NCBI GenBank assembly: GCA_964017155.1
Contig: OZ024854.1
Span: 14,023,681-14,087,680 of the forward strand
Direction of reading: 5' to 3'
Source: Oasisia sp. SBJ-2009
Lineage: Eukaryota > Annelida > Polychaeta > Sabellida > Siboglinidae
DNA length: 64,000 bases
Every line of letters begins with the position of its first letter. Within the stretch, counting starts at the first letter, position 1. A program made the translations under genes and the position numbers. The notes beneath the pieces were generated by a model. That model did no database searches and was not told where the DNA came from. It saw only the letters and a program-made list of their open reading frames with translations. Shown one piece after another: positions 13,901 to 25,100 of this stretch.

Positions 13901-16900
13901 GAGGGGCGGAGTTACAGTTGTAACACGTGACAACTATAGACTGGGGGATAGTTAGTTGTAACACGTGACAACTACATACTAGGGGGCATAGTTACAGTTG
14001 TAACACGTGACAAGTATAGACTGGGGGATAGTTAGTTGTAACACGTGACAACTACATACTAGGGGGCATAGTTACAGTTGTAACACGTGACAACTATAGA
14101 CTGGGGGATAGTTAGTTGTAACACGTGACAAGTATAGACTGGGGGATAGTTAGTTGTAACACGTGACAACTACATACTAGGGGGCATAGTTACAGTTGTA
14201 ACACGTGACAACTATAGACTGGGGGATAGTTAGTTGTAACACGTGACAACTACATACTAGGGGGCATAGTTACAGTTGTAACACGTGACAAGTATAGACT
14301 GGGGGCATAGTTACAGTTGTAACATGTGACAACTACAGATTGGGGGACATTATTACAGTTACATGAAACTACAGACTGATGATCCAGTGTTGCCCAGAGA
14401 AAACAGACACTTGTATATCTTTTCTAATTTATGCTTCACTATAAAACAAATGGTATGACTGAATATTAACTGCTATTTTAAAGTATGTATAACATACATA
14501 CTTTAAAATAGAAGTTAATTTTCAGTCACATACCCCCCCCCCCCCCCCCCCCCCCTCCCCTATACCTCCTGGGCAACAGTCACTTAACCCTCTCTATGCC
14601 TCTTGGGTGACAGTTTGGAAACTGACATGTAACAATAAATATGTCAAACGCGAAAGAGGCTGGTACTCAAAACTGCTGGTTTGAAAATGTAACCCCCAAA
14701 ATCCTCATCCCATTTGGAATTTTGAAAAGATTTCTTGATACAATCTATTTCTTGATACATTAGACCTGCCAGATCACATACAAAAATAGTAAGTGGAAGT
14801 AAGTAAGTGACATTAAAACTGAGACCCTAGCAAGATCCCCACTTTAGGTTAAAGTTCAGAGATAAAAATATGACCTATCCCAATGGGACCCCTAGAATAC
14901 ACACACCGCGCCACACATGCAAAACTAATGAAAACGTGGGTGCACAGACAAACAACAGTCATACAACAGTGTTTTATAATAATAATAAGAACACTTATAT
15001 AGCGCCATAAATCTACAGGAGGCGCAGTTTATAACATATCTTTTAAAAAATCTTAACATTATAATTTTAAATAATGCACTCAGTGAATATGTGTCTATTT
15101 ACATTGTGTAGCTGTGAGTTGTCATGTGACGTTGCTGTTATTCCGGGTGTTCTGCTTCCAGGTTCCCACCATGACGCTGTCGGGACACAAAGAGGGAATC
15201 TCGTCGGCCCAGTGGGTGGGCACCAATGAAGTGTACACATCGTCCTGGGACCACACAATCAGGATGTGGGACATTGAACAAGCAACCGAGAAGTCGTGCA
15301 TTGTAAGTCCGTACATAAAGCTAATTTCTTAGGTGACCGTGTCCAAAAAAATTTAAACACACACATTGAAAGAGTACATTTTTGCAGCTACGAATTGCAT
15401 AATTTTGTGGAATGATTGTGTGTGTTGTGACCTTGCAAAAGGGTGACATGACCTTGTTGTTCATGATGATTACATTTTGCAACTTAAAATAATGACCTTT
15501 AATTGAATGTGGTTTGACACCTCAAGATTGACAGGAGATAAGATAGTTAATAATGGAGATTTTTGAAATATTAAATGTTTCGAAAATATGTGCATAAAAT
15601 TGCCTTGCGAATGTAGACTGGTCTGGCTGGACCTGAGAAGTGACTTTCTTGTGGTCTCCTGGGAAAGTAAAAAATGCCCTACAGGATATGACAGAAAGTG
15701 ACTTATGTGCCCCAACTCCAACCAGTACACATGGTGCATAAGGACTGGTTGTCCTTTCTTACATTAGGTATCCTGAGGTCGTTCTGTTATGTTTCAGGCA
15801 GGAACTAAAGTTTTCTTTGACATTGCATACTCACCTCTTAATCAAATGCTGGTGGCGGCCTCTGCTGACAGGCACGTGCGATTGTATGACCCAAGAACAT
15901 CAGGTAAGCGAAGTTTATTTTGTAGACCAGTACCACCAGCAGAAGCAGTTGCTATGGTGGAATTGTCTTGCTGTGAAGTATGCCATTTATAAAGCCTCAA
16001 GATTTAGTGACAGCTGTACTGAAATTTCTTTGTGAAGATTTATCAGTACATTTTATTATATTTATCAAACAGTTCATCTGTTTATCAAACAGTTCATTAT
16101 TAATGACCCACCACTGTATGATGCTATCCAGATCATCACATTGCCCACTGTCTTCATTCTGGCCAGCTTGTCATCGTTTTCGTAGCAACTCATCATACTT
16201 CCGTTGCTGCCTTTCCCGCATTTCTCGGAAAGTGGCGTCATACGCATGCTCAATGAACTTGACATCAAATAAAAATACATATTTGAACCCAACCTTGCAT
16301 CCAGGTAGAATTTGATAGAGTTACCGTGAAAAACTAGCAGTTAGTGTACATATTACTGTAAAACCCCAAATGATCATGGTTCCAGATCCATGAGGCTAAT
16401 ACACAATTATAAAATATGTTTCCATTAATGTTGCGTGTGTTTGCCTGCAGATGGCGCTGTAGTCAAGTGTACGTTTACGTCCCACACTGGCTGGGTGTCT
16501 GCAGTGGCCTGGTCACCAGTCAATGAGCACCAGTTTATCTCCGGCTCCTACGACAGCGTTCTCAAACAGTGGGACACGCGCAGGTACGCCTGCCTTGACA
16601 GTTGACATCTCTCCTGTCTCCATAGCTAGGCACCTTCCTACTACTTTTGGGAAACAGTCTGAATTTCATAATTGGTTATATGTATGATCACTAGATGTCA
16701 GTACTGTGGCAGTTGACACCAGGGATGGGTACAAGTACTCTCAATTTCAAGTACTTTGAATTTTGGCAAGTACAAGTACTCGCCTAAAATGATAGGCAAG
16801 TACAAGTACATGAACTGTTCATCAGTCACGTCGGGCTGCACCACCACTGAAGTCACTCAGCTGGTGCAAAACTAGTCTGGACAGTCAGATGGGAAAGTAC

Positions 16901-17868
16901 AAATCATGTAAAGAAAACATACATAAAAACTATTTGTAAAAGTCCAAGTACTTTGATGGTCAAGCAGTGGTGAGTACAATACACTATATCTAAATACACA
17001 AGTACTTGATTGCATACTGCGCTATATAAGAACTTACCTTTACTTTTACTTGAGCCCATCCCTGTTTGACATGTGACCTGTTTCCTAGTAGCGTAACTGA
17101 TTCGACATCTGGAGTGCTGCACCCAAAATTCGGAATCAACTTCCTATCATCAGAAACTATGACCACCTTTTGACAAAACACTCCAATTAAATTTATTTGT
17201 TTGAAATCATGTCTCCGTCCCTCACATGCCACAGTCCCTTGCTCTAATAATGACTCGGCTCTCCCGAATCACGATTATGTCTAACAATTACCAGGTATTG
17301 TATGTTGCGCCTCTGAGCTCAGATTCCTGAGTATCTAAAGCATTACAGAAGGTCATTGTTAACATTACTAAAGGATATATTACTTTGTAAACATCAAAGT
17401 AGATTGATGGAGTATATGCATCATTTTGATTGTGACATACACTCTACTGTGCCAACTAATAAAGTTGTCATAATCTGGCAGAAAAACATGTTCAAATCAC
17501 ATTTCTTGAAACTCTACGATATATACAAGTCAACTAAAGATAAAATTATAATATATACTAGCCAAAAGAGGACATTGTATGTTATTCTCCCTGAGTCCCT
17601 GGTGAGTTTGTGGTCAATTTTTTTAACCTTTGGTGTCTGGCAATAAATGCATGACATCCATCACCTGATGACATTTATAACGTTGCCCTTCTGTTTCAGC
17701 CCAAAGGCACCTCTGTTTGACCTCACAGGTCACGATGACCGAATACTGGCCGTTGATTGGTCAATTCCACAGATGATGCTAAGTGGGGGCACAGACAACC
17801 ACCTCAAAGTGTTCCGTGTCTCGAACCCTGCACCCGTAACAAAGGCTGCTGGAAGGCGAACAAAATAA
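4905..17868 (+). CDS. WDR12: Ribosome biogenesis protein WDR12 (YTM1 family), 12 exons, complete
   Basis: Subunit of the PeBoW (PES1-BOP1-WDR12) complex, acting in the nucleolus in 60S subunit and 5.8S/28S rRNA maturation. Exons: 4905-4963, 6444-6532, 6889-6992, 7718-7824, 9319-9434, 10041-10201, 10958-11003, 13788-13882, 15162-15302, 15798-15903, 16451-16583, 17700-17868. They join in phase to 441 codons (human about 423). The N-terminal NLE domain (about residues 8-90) reads [20 protein letters not shown] and [14 protein letters not shown] repeats follow, with [86 protein letters not shown] and [14 protein letters not shown] basic acidic-flanked linker, KPAKRKRT, lies near residue 245 and could be a nuclear signal. 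All introns are GT-AG except intron 8, which starts GCAAGT. The start was chosen for its Kozak context and similarity. Exon borders are hand-built; residue 120 is Cys where human has Trp. Confidence 0.95.
5247..5549. mobile_element. hAT-type MITE, copy 1 (WDR12 intron 1)
   Basis: Flanked by an exact 8-bp target duplication, CTCTTACT (5239-5246 and 5550-5557). Imperfect terminal inverted repeats: left CAGGGCTTTATGCAGG, right end reverse complement CATAGGTTTATGTAGAG. The internal sequence includes repeated ACCCGTCCA motifs. No coding capacity. A second copy lies at 26785-27070. The 8-bp duplication and CA...TG ends indicate a non-autonomous hAT element. Confidence 0.88.
7024..7318 (+). mobile_element. 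tRNA-derived SINE (WDR12 intron 3)
   Basis: The head resembles a tRNA with Pol III promoter boxes: an A-box-like CACGCGGTAGAGCGCC and a B box GGTTCAATCCC. The anticodon arm (around CTGTCAA) does not pair properly, so it is not a working tRNA. A body follows with CTAAAAGCCGGTGGTCTCTTC and AAGTAAAAGATCCCAC, ending in an A-rich tail near 7318. The right end and target duplication are uncertain. Confidence 0.7.
7866..8250 (+). mobile_element. 3' end of a CR1/L2-like LINE (WDR12 intron 4)
   Basis: The + strand encodes the usual extreme C-terminus of such LINE polymerases: [14 protein letters not shown], a stop, [20 protein letters not shown], then [12 protein letters not shown] and stop. An AT-rich 3' UTR follows, ending GACGCTATGTAAATGC and (TTA)n repeats, a tail typical of this group. 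It is 5'-truncated and has one in-frame stop. Confidence 0.78.
8251..8726. other. Intronic sequence, nothing assigned
   Basis: Between two LINE 3' ends in WDR12 intron 4. It includes a purine-rich stretch (about 8540-8700, GGAAGGGGAGGAGAGG-like) that leaves a proline- and leucine-rich frame open on the - strand. No domain was recognised, and the frame is probably a by-product of base composition. Confidence 0.45.
8727..9165 (+). mobile_element. 3' end of a second CR1/L2-like LINE (WDR12 intron 4)
   Basis: Reads [20 protein letters not shown] then [12 protein letters not shown] and stop, the same C-terminal signature as the element at 7866. An AT-rich UTR follows, ending in ATATATGGCGGTTTACAAATAA and ATT repeats. 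It is strongly 5'-truncated and diverged from the first copy, so it came from a different insertion. Confidence 0.75.
10531..10939. repeat. Minisatellite of CACTCACAAGACACAC units, abutting a splice acceptor
   Basis: About 25 variable units made of CACCACTCACAAGACACA blocks. It ends only 18 bases before the first base of WDR12 exon 7, so it occupies the zone where a branch point would normally lie. The pyrimidine tract TTTTCCTTTCAG itself is intact. Confidence 0.95.
11790..13078 (+). pseudogene. Decayed hAT transposase with BED-type finger (WDR12 intron 7)
   Basis: The N-terminus (about 11850-12060) reads [19 protein letters not shown] then [20 protein letters not shown], a C2H2/BED-like DNA-binding finger. 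After a frame change it reads [19 protein letters not shown]. After another it reads [16 protein letters not shown] and [20 protein letters not shown]. The C-terminus (about 12880-13078) carries a hAT dimerisation signature, [20 protein letters not shown]. At least three frame changes are needed, and the step from LTKQLFPDS to VLDIGCICH appears to skip roughly 100 residues that relatives carry, including an early catalytic acidic residue. Ends and target duplication were not found. It is non-functional as it stands. Confidence 0.82.
13883..14380. repeat. Minisatellite of 38/42-bp units starting at the WDR12 exon 8 donor
   Basis: About a dozen alternating units, CACGTGACAACTATAGACTGG... (38 bp) and CACGTGACAACTACATACTAG... 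(42 bp). The first, diverged unit is the intron start itself (GCAAGTGACAACTAC), so the array begins at the exon border. Each later unit has CACGTGACAAC in place of GCAAGTGACAAC. Confidence 0.93.
14456..14528. repeat. Near-perfect palindrome, 35-bp arms, 3-base loop
   Basis: Left arm 14456-14490 and right arm 14494-14528 are reverse complements with two mismatches (arm core CTATTTTAAAGTATGTAT), separated by AAC. A run of 23 C follows (14533-14555). It sits in WDR12 intron 8, where its RNA could form a long hairpin. Confidence 0.93.
14533..14555. repeat. Poly(C) tract
   Basis: Twenty-three consecutive C, then TCCCC, directly after the palindrome. Confidence 0.95.
14977..15045 (-). mobile_element. 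LINE/SINE 3' tail fragment, reverse orientation
   Basis: On the - strand it reads GCGCCTCCTGTAGATTTATG then GCGCTATATAAGTGTTC and (TTA)n. This is the same tail type as the CR1/L2-like ends at 8250 and 9165, here in opposite orientation in WDR12 intron 8. Confidence 0.6.
16720..17064. mobile_element. hAT-type MITE with Tol2-like subterminal repeats (WDR12 intron 11)
   Basis: Ends are CAGGGATGGGTACAAGTA and the reverse complement CAGGGATGGGCTCAAGTA. The 8-bp flanks GTTGACAC and TTTGACAT match at six positions, as expected of an old target duplication. Subterminal AAGTACAAGTACTC repeats resemble those of Tol2-group hAT elements. No coding capacity. Confidence 0.78.
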
Positions 17869-17869
17869 A
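17864..17869 (+). terminator. Polyadenylation hexamer overlapping the WDR12 stop codon
   Basis: AATAAA overlaps the TAA stop (17866-17868). Because cleavage usually falls 10-30 bases later, either this or the next hexamer could serve the gene. Confidence 0.5.
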
Positions 17870-17889
17870 GTTGTTATATAATTTTGTCG

Positions 17890-17895
17890 AATAAA
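17890..17895 (+). terminator. Second WDR12 polyadenylation hexamer
   Basis: AATAAA 22 bases after the stop, followed downstream by a T/G-rich element (TCTGCTTTTGTCATG). It implies a very short 3' UTR. Confidence 0.6.
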
Positions 17896-20595
17896 TATCA
17901 GAAAACACTCGCATCTTCCACTATGATTGCAGATCTGCTTTTGTCATGTAAACATCCTTCCCATCTCAAACAAAACACGACACGGTAGAAACTTAAGCCA
18001 AATACTTGAAAATCGCTTCACGTTTTCTACATGCTGTGATAATGTACAATGGACATCGTAAACATTTGATAGATGAGGCTACCAATGGAAAACATTTTTT
18101 GAAACTAGTGAAAAATATCCCATGAAGACATTCTAAGCTATTTGCTAGAGCCATCTAGAAATGTAAAACAAAGCTGGTTTCTTTTATGGCACAGTAGTCG
18201 TCCTTACGATTGCCTAGAACAATGTTACCCTTCATGTCCTGGGTGTCCTGTTCATCTTAACTTCTCTCGGAAATATTCAGCGATGCTGCAATTATATAAA
18301 TACTTCCTCAATGTTCAACTTAGCACCAACAAGATTCGAAACCAGAATCTCCAAGATTGTAATAAAAACGTTTTTATGGGGATACTGTTGACAAAGTGGA
18401 CCGAGACAAACACAGTAATATACAATATAAAACCATTTTTATTTCTCACATACAACCACATTAAGCGCGACTACAACAAACACAATCTTGTGCAATTGAT
18501 CAGTTCTCAACAAGACGTGATTCAGAATCAACAAATATATACTCGGCACACAGACGGGAAGTATCATTACAAAGAAAATGACAGAACAAGAATAAATTTG
18601 TAATTTCCTTTAAAAAGCAAGCACCAAAATTTATAGTTAGGGTACTGTTTTTATTCATACGGTTGTGTGGTAATCATCTGAGCAGTGTAATAAGCTAGTG
18701 TCATAAGTGATACTAGTGTTGTTACCCTGTCATATTGCCAAAGGATACAAACATTCCCTGAGAACACACTAGATCTTGGCACCCAACCACAAAAAACATT
18801 TGGCACGTTCTCACAAAGGTGAACAGACTTAGAATTAAAGACCATATCCTGTCAAAAATATTTCGGAAAGCTCTGTAAACAGATTTGTACATATGTGAAC
18901 ACATACATATAAGTGTTTTGTTTAAACTCTCTCTTCAATATATATCAATGCTTACAGATGTATCATGGGAAACTGTGGCATTTTCAATATGGCTGGCCAT
19001 TCGATGCACATCTTTCCCAACAAGTTTTTTTGTTTGCAGAAATGGAAGCTTTGAAAATGAGATACAGCATAGGCAGTATTCCATGTGTGACATCACAAGA
19101 TTCCTTAAGATGACAAACTTACGGGTTCTTTTTATTTTATGCTCTAATCTTATATGGTATACTAAAAATATATCATTTGAAGTGTATAAATCATTTAGCA
19201 CAACACATTTTATTCCAGGATATGGCCTTTAAATTAATCTGTTACAATTATGGATATATTTAATATAAGCTAGTGCCATCCACAAATAACATCATAATTT
19301 ACAAAGGAATAAATATTTTTAACACCGACTGCTGCGTAAAACACAAAAACAAACTTGACAATTTACGCTACCAGAACATGCCTCAGGCACACAAATTCAA
19401 CGATTGAACACACTTATAAATATGCTGTTCGGCAGTCGCGCTAATGATTGTGGTATGTTCTCTTGGGATATGTTTCAGGAAAGTTGCTCCTTGCAATACT
19501 TAACGTCTGGTGCAATTGTGATGTTAGAGTTGTGAAATACTTTAATTTTAGCATCATTCAAAACATTTAATTATCATGTTGAAATAATTGTGCAATTAGA
19601 CAGTGAACTGCGCTTCTAGTAACAGTCGCAGGTGTGCAAACGTCTTCCAGTTTCAAGACACACACACACACTATTAGCCTACAGTGTCTGCTTCAACACA
19701 TACACATTCTTACACATCAGCTAGGTGATGTCGCTGAACACGCGAGATATTTACAAATGTATACAACATCAATGACTCCATCAAAGGTCACTGCTGCCGA
19801 GCAGAAACAATATTCAGCGATCTACTGACAAGCACATTCCCCACCAGGTGGTGTCTGAGCTCAAACATCATGGCTGACAAAAATCATTCCTCGCCCATCA
19901 TCGTAGGTTTCATATTGTAGTAAAACACAAATGTGACACTTCATTGTCACCCGAAAAGTGTCTGCATTACCCGACTATGCCAAATACCGTTGACAACTTT
20001 GGTAGTTGATATACAGACGTAACAATAGTAGACAACCAACCTAGAGAAGCTGAGGATTTCTGTTAATAGTTTTTCACGACCTGCAGGTGAACTTACCACA
20101 GGATTAACAGGGACAATTAGGAACAATTCTTCATCAGCAAGATGAAACATGTGAAGATTATAATGATGGTTCCACTTACCTGCAGTCAAACACACACATT
20201 CACCAGAATCCAGACACGCTGCAGTCTCACTGCTGATCATCAGCTTAGAAATCCTCGAATTGAACAGCTACTTCTTAACAGTAATAGTTAGACAATAAAC
20301 CTCCAGTTTAGCTCCATTCAGGCGTAGTGCTGTTCTCATCCAGTACAGCACCGGCGCCTTTCATGTTGTTGACTCATGAGTGAATCACTGACTCAACCCA
20401 CAACAAGAACACGGTAATACTTGGCCACATTGGTAATAATATTGATGACCTTGACAAAGAAATCTCTAAGACAAAGTTCACCGAGGAGTGACAAATGTGA
20501 TGTCTGTATGCAAAGCTAACAAGATGTTTGGTAAAGAAATGCTGATTCTTTCTTTATATCTATTTACAACACCAGCATGACGTGAGTTGACAGTC
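17896..20595. other. Region between convergent WDR12 and MSL1, probably largely MSL1 3' UTR
   Basis: No gene seen on either strand. On the - strand it follows the MSL1 stop directly and contains several AATAAA signals (TTTATT on the + strand, for example 18650-18655), so a long AT-rich MSL1 3' UTR is plausible. A 153-codon open frame at 18142-18603 (+) has no recognisable domain and is unlikely to be a gene. Confidence 0.5.
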
Positions 20596-22122
20596 CTATC
20601 TGTTGCGTGTCCGAGACTGCAATCGTGTGTTCTCTTTCTTCCCCTGTCCATCAAACCACGGCAATTCAAACTCTCTGAAACATACACCACACCTGTGAAC
20701 AACCACAACTCATGCCAACATATGCTATGCACCTGTTACTAACTAAATGTTAAGGTTATAATTTTCACTAGCCAATTTATCTACGTAGACACGACAGTCA
20801 TTAACACTATTCACCCACATTTACTTCATCACACATTGCTACACCAGCAATCATTTCCTCCAGTCTTCATGAAAATATAACCTGATTTAATGACAGATAA
20901 CAGTCACGGGTATTTGATGCAGAACTCTCCTAGGTGATCGTATTCCTGGATGTTTCATATGACTGATGTTGCCTACCATTACACTTATACCGTGCTGGGA
21001 TGTAACGAATTACATTTACTTCGTTACATTACTTAAGTAGTTTATTTTGAAATATACTTGTAACGAAGTACATTTTTGGGGAATTACTTTTACTTGTAAC
21101 GAAGTACTTTTTGGTTTACTTTTTTACTTCTAAATTTTGCGTTACTATAATCTACCACCAATTTTAAAATTAGTCTCGACCCCTGATTGTGTAGTTGTTG
21201 TTTGCTTTGCGCTCGCCGCTCGGGCCGACATCATGGCATCAATCGGGTTTCACGCTGATCTATTATGCAACTGGCGCTTGGTTTCTGAGACGTCCCAGCG
21301 GGTGTTAAAACCCATGAAGGGTCTGTTTGATTAAGGTCAATTCAAGAGTAAATGTGGGGCAAGGCATTGTTTGTTTTGTGCAGGCATCAATGATCAGTCG
21401 CATTTCCCTGCTGCCAATCCGTAAGACCGGCGCGTCGACCATGCCGCGAGTCAATGGCTTGAAAATTGCAGTCGAGATTCAATGGCACTTATGTTTAGAA
21501 ATCGGACAAATAGGTTGCATCTCAGTAGAAAAGATCAGTATAATGATAGGTTTTAATGTCATGACGAATTGCGTCACAAATATTAGGCATAACATTTAGC
21601 CATGCAAAACATGCTACTGATGCATAAACTTATGAATTCATCAACCGTGTATAAAATGGGGAGTCGTAGTCGTTTTGGCGTGGTAAATGCGCGTTATAAA
21701 TCGGTATTTCAACGATAACTGAAAGACGAAGGAAGTTGTGCCAATAATGAGCGTATTGATTTTAGTTTTGAATCTTTATGCGCGTTCAGCGACTGAGAGC
21801 CAGATTATTATTCTAGATCTCATATTATCGTTCATCTCCATACATCGTGGTCTGTATGTGCATAATTTATTTCAAAACTACAATTTCGTGAATTTGTTGT
21901 TGTTCAACACTCAACAGTGTGTAACAATGTTTTTTGAACATCGTATAGGCAGCGCGGTCGATGCGCTGTACCCTCCTGTTCTATGAGGTTTGTGGTGCAG
22001 TAGCTGCATTGGTCTTCTTTGAAATGCCGTTGGTAGTAGATACAGAATGGAATCGTAGTAAATATGAACGCTACATTTAAATATCAAAACTCCTTAAATT
22101 TAGTAATTATTTTAAGCTAAGA

Positions 22123-22169
<47 letters not shown>

Positions 22170-25100
22170 GTTGAAAACAAATCATGACTTATTTTAAAAA
22201 TAAATCGGATTTATTTGATTTAAATCGGATTTTATTATTGTTTTCATTTTTAAATAAACTTGGTGCTTCTTAATTGAAAACTTGCTTCCTATTAAACACA
22301 AGATATTTGGAAGCTTCACTGCATTCTGAAATGAAATACCTTTACCATACATTTGGCTTTACACCCAGTCGTTCATGGCACCACAGTCTTTTCAAAATAA
22401 AACCAGTCTTTTTTCTTCCCGACATTGTGAATAAACAAAAAGAAGTGGTAGAACTTGTACAATACAGCAGTGCTCCAACAGACAGTTAATGCTGACCTGC
22501 AGCTTTGATTAGGCTCTGCCTCTGGCCTGTGTCTAATGCAATTCTTGATGATCTCAGCGGCTCAGCCTGAGACCCAGGTTGCCTTATCTGCTTATTTTGC
22601 ATATCCATGGCACTGTTGTGGGCTGCAATTGCCTACTGACCCTGGTAGCCTTTGTTCATCAATACCCCCTCCACCCATACCCTCCAGTTGGGGAGATGTT
22701 TCAACTGGGGAGCACTCCTACTCCTCAGCTTTAATCTCCTTATATTGCATAACAGTTGCCCTTTTTATGATGCCAGGCTTCCTGTTCATTCGAATTGATC
22801 TCCCTTGACCAATCACTTATTATGGGTGTGGGGTTATATACTGAGACCTATAGATGCATGAGGCATACAAAGCATTCTACCCAGCCAAGCAGATTCATAT
22901 AAATCAAAAACAGATTTATCAAAATCAATGATTGTTTTGATTGATTTTTTTAGTGATTTAAATCATGATTTATATCAATGATTTCAATCAAATGATTTAA
23001 ATCAAACAACCATGATATATATATATATTTATATAGGATGATGAAGAAAATATATATATAATATTATATATATATATATATATATATAAATATATATATT
23101 GGCACTGACCGAATACTTTTTGTACTTTTACTTAAGTAGTTTTGTGGAACGGTACTTTTACTTAAGTACTTTTTTCGGGGGTACTTTTACTTTGACTTAA
23201 GTAGTTTTTTTGGAGATTACTTTTACTTTTACTTAGTTACTTTTCTGGAGTACTTGTTACAGCACTGCACTTATACAAACTCATATCTATGTCTATACTC
23301 ACTGTGTGTGTATCTTTGGCAGTGGGTGTCCAAACACAGACACAGGCACGGCGTCACACACTTCTATGTGTGTCACTGAAACATTCAACACAGATTCTTA
23401 CATGCGACATATTTGTTTACATTAGCGGGACCATAGCTATACCTAGCGTGCCCGAGTACATCCCAAATGAAATGTCAGCAACTCAGCAGGCACCTCATAT
23501 AAAACTGCATAAATTAAATAAAACTTTTAAAAGAGGGTTGAAACGGTTGACCATTGCCTAAACTTAACAACAAACCATTTGTGACCATGATTTGATGAGT
23601 ACATTTTTTAATTACTGTTCAAACTTTGACACCTTAACCATCATACTCAAGGTGCATTTGGTTTGAGTCGCTCCTATATAACCAAAGTAAATTTTTTTTT
23701 TACTTAATTGTTAGACATTTTTGCACACAAAAACTAGAAAATATGGCCTTATTATATTATGTGGTATCCAGTATATAAATTCAGCTTATAAAAATAATTT
23801 AAAACATGGCTCTGTGCTCATCATATCATTGTGATATATTCTGTAAATGGTATGTGCTTATGTTTGGGCAATGGTTGTTCAAGCGTTCCAGCCTCCCATT
23901 AAATGTTGGATATTAATTTTTTACAAATTAATGTAAAAAAAGCGTTTCGTAATTAGTTGAACATTGTTAAATTACAAATCAATAGCTCCACTATAAAGGA
24001 TGGTCATGCATATATATCTTAAAACCCAATGGTCTTGAAATGCAAATGTTTGCTCGGTACAGTTTTGTCCACAAGATATCTTTGGCATGAAAGAAAGCTG
24101 TGGGCACAATACAAAGCAACTTACACTTGTCGATGTGAGGCAAGAAGGACCCGATCCTCCCCTCGTCCTTCGCGCTGTTCGAGCGACTCTCGGCGTGCGA
24201 CTGTTGCAGTTTCTCCAGCAGCTGGCGCTCTCGCAGTCGCTGCATGTCCCACCTGGCGGCAACCACACACACTAAGTAAACATATTGTTCATGGCTCCAA
24301 GGATGGTTTATTCTAGTATAATTAACTTATTTTGGAGCTTAATGCCAAAATCTGAGGCAACACACGTGACACCAGTACGTGAACAAGGTCCGTAGCTGAC
24401 GGACCGAAACGTCGTACTCAGCTTCGACATTAAGCTCCAAAGTAAGTTAATTATACTACAATACACATACACTTCGTGTACAGGGAAACCTTGACATAAG
24501 CCGACAAACAATGCTACCATCCTTGCTCATGTCATGCATACACACAGCTATGAACAATATTGCTGTAACGTATGTTAACGCCACATCCAATGCTGTTCAA
24601 AGCGCTTCACATTCAATAGCATACAGTGTTTGTAGCAGGATACCTTTTGAACTACCATAATATGTTATATTACATCAAGCTTAAATTTGGTAAGAAATAT
24701 TTTGCATAAATTATGCTAATTAGCTGCCAATGTGGCTGCCATGACAGTACACAGGAGCTTAATTTTCAAACACGATCAAATTTTAACTATACACAGCAGG
24801 GATATGAAATAAACAACATTAAAAAATAACACAAAGGCATATTCTGAGGGAAAGACATATTACAAAAAGAAATTTAAACATATTTACATTTATAATTTTG
24901 TTCTTATATTACAGTGCTTAATTAAATATTTGTGCTTAATAAAAAAATCACATTCCACCACTTAAACATGAAACCATTCTATCATTCCTTAGCCATTTAT
25001 ATAAAGAAACAACATTGAAAAAATCAGAGCAATATCTTTAATGGTGTTGGAGATATCACGATCCGACATCAAGTTGAAAGATGTCATCCCAACACCTTGA

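Larger units (their letters stand above)
20990..23267. mobile_element. Tol2-like hAT transposon in the last MSL1 intron
   Basis: Flanked by an exact 8-bp target duplication, CACTTATA (20982-20989 and 23268-23275). Ends: left CCGTGCTGGGATGTAAC, right reverse complement CAGTGCTGTAACAAGTACTC. Both flanks are packed with ACTTTTACTTAAGTA-type subterminal repeats, as in Tol2-group hAT elements. The interior (about 21137-22080) shows no intact transposase, so it is non-autonomous or decayed, and it carries another element at 22166-23014. Of the 2,628-base intron, all but about 350 bases are this insertion. Confidence 0.9.

Noticed and set aside
13883..14380. CRISPR-like regular repeats
   Set aside because: Units are contiguous with no unique spacers, and this is an animal intron. 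It is a minisatellite.
18142..18603. 153-codon + strand open frame between WDR12 and MSL1
   Set aside because: No domain or family resemblance, no splice context, and it is probably antisense to the MSL1 3' UTR.
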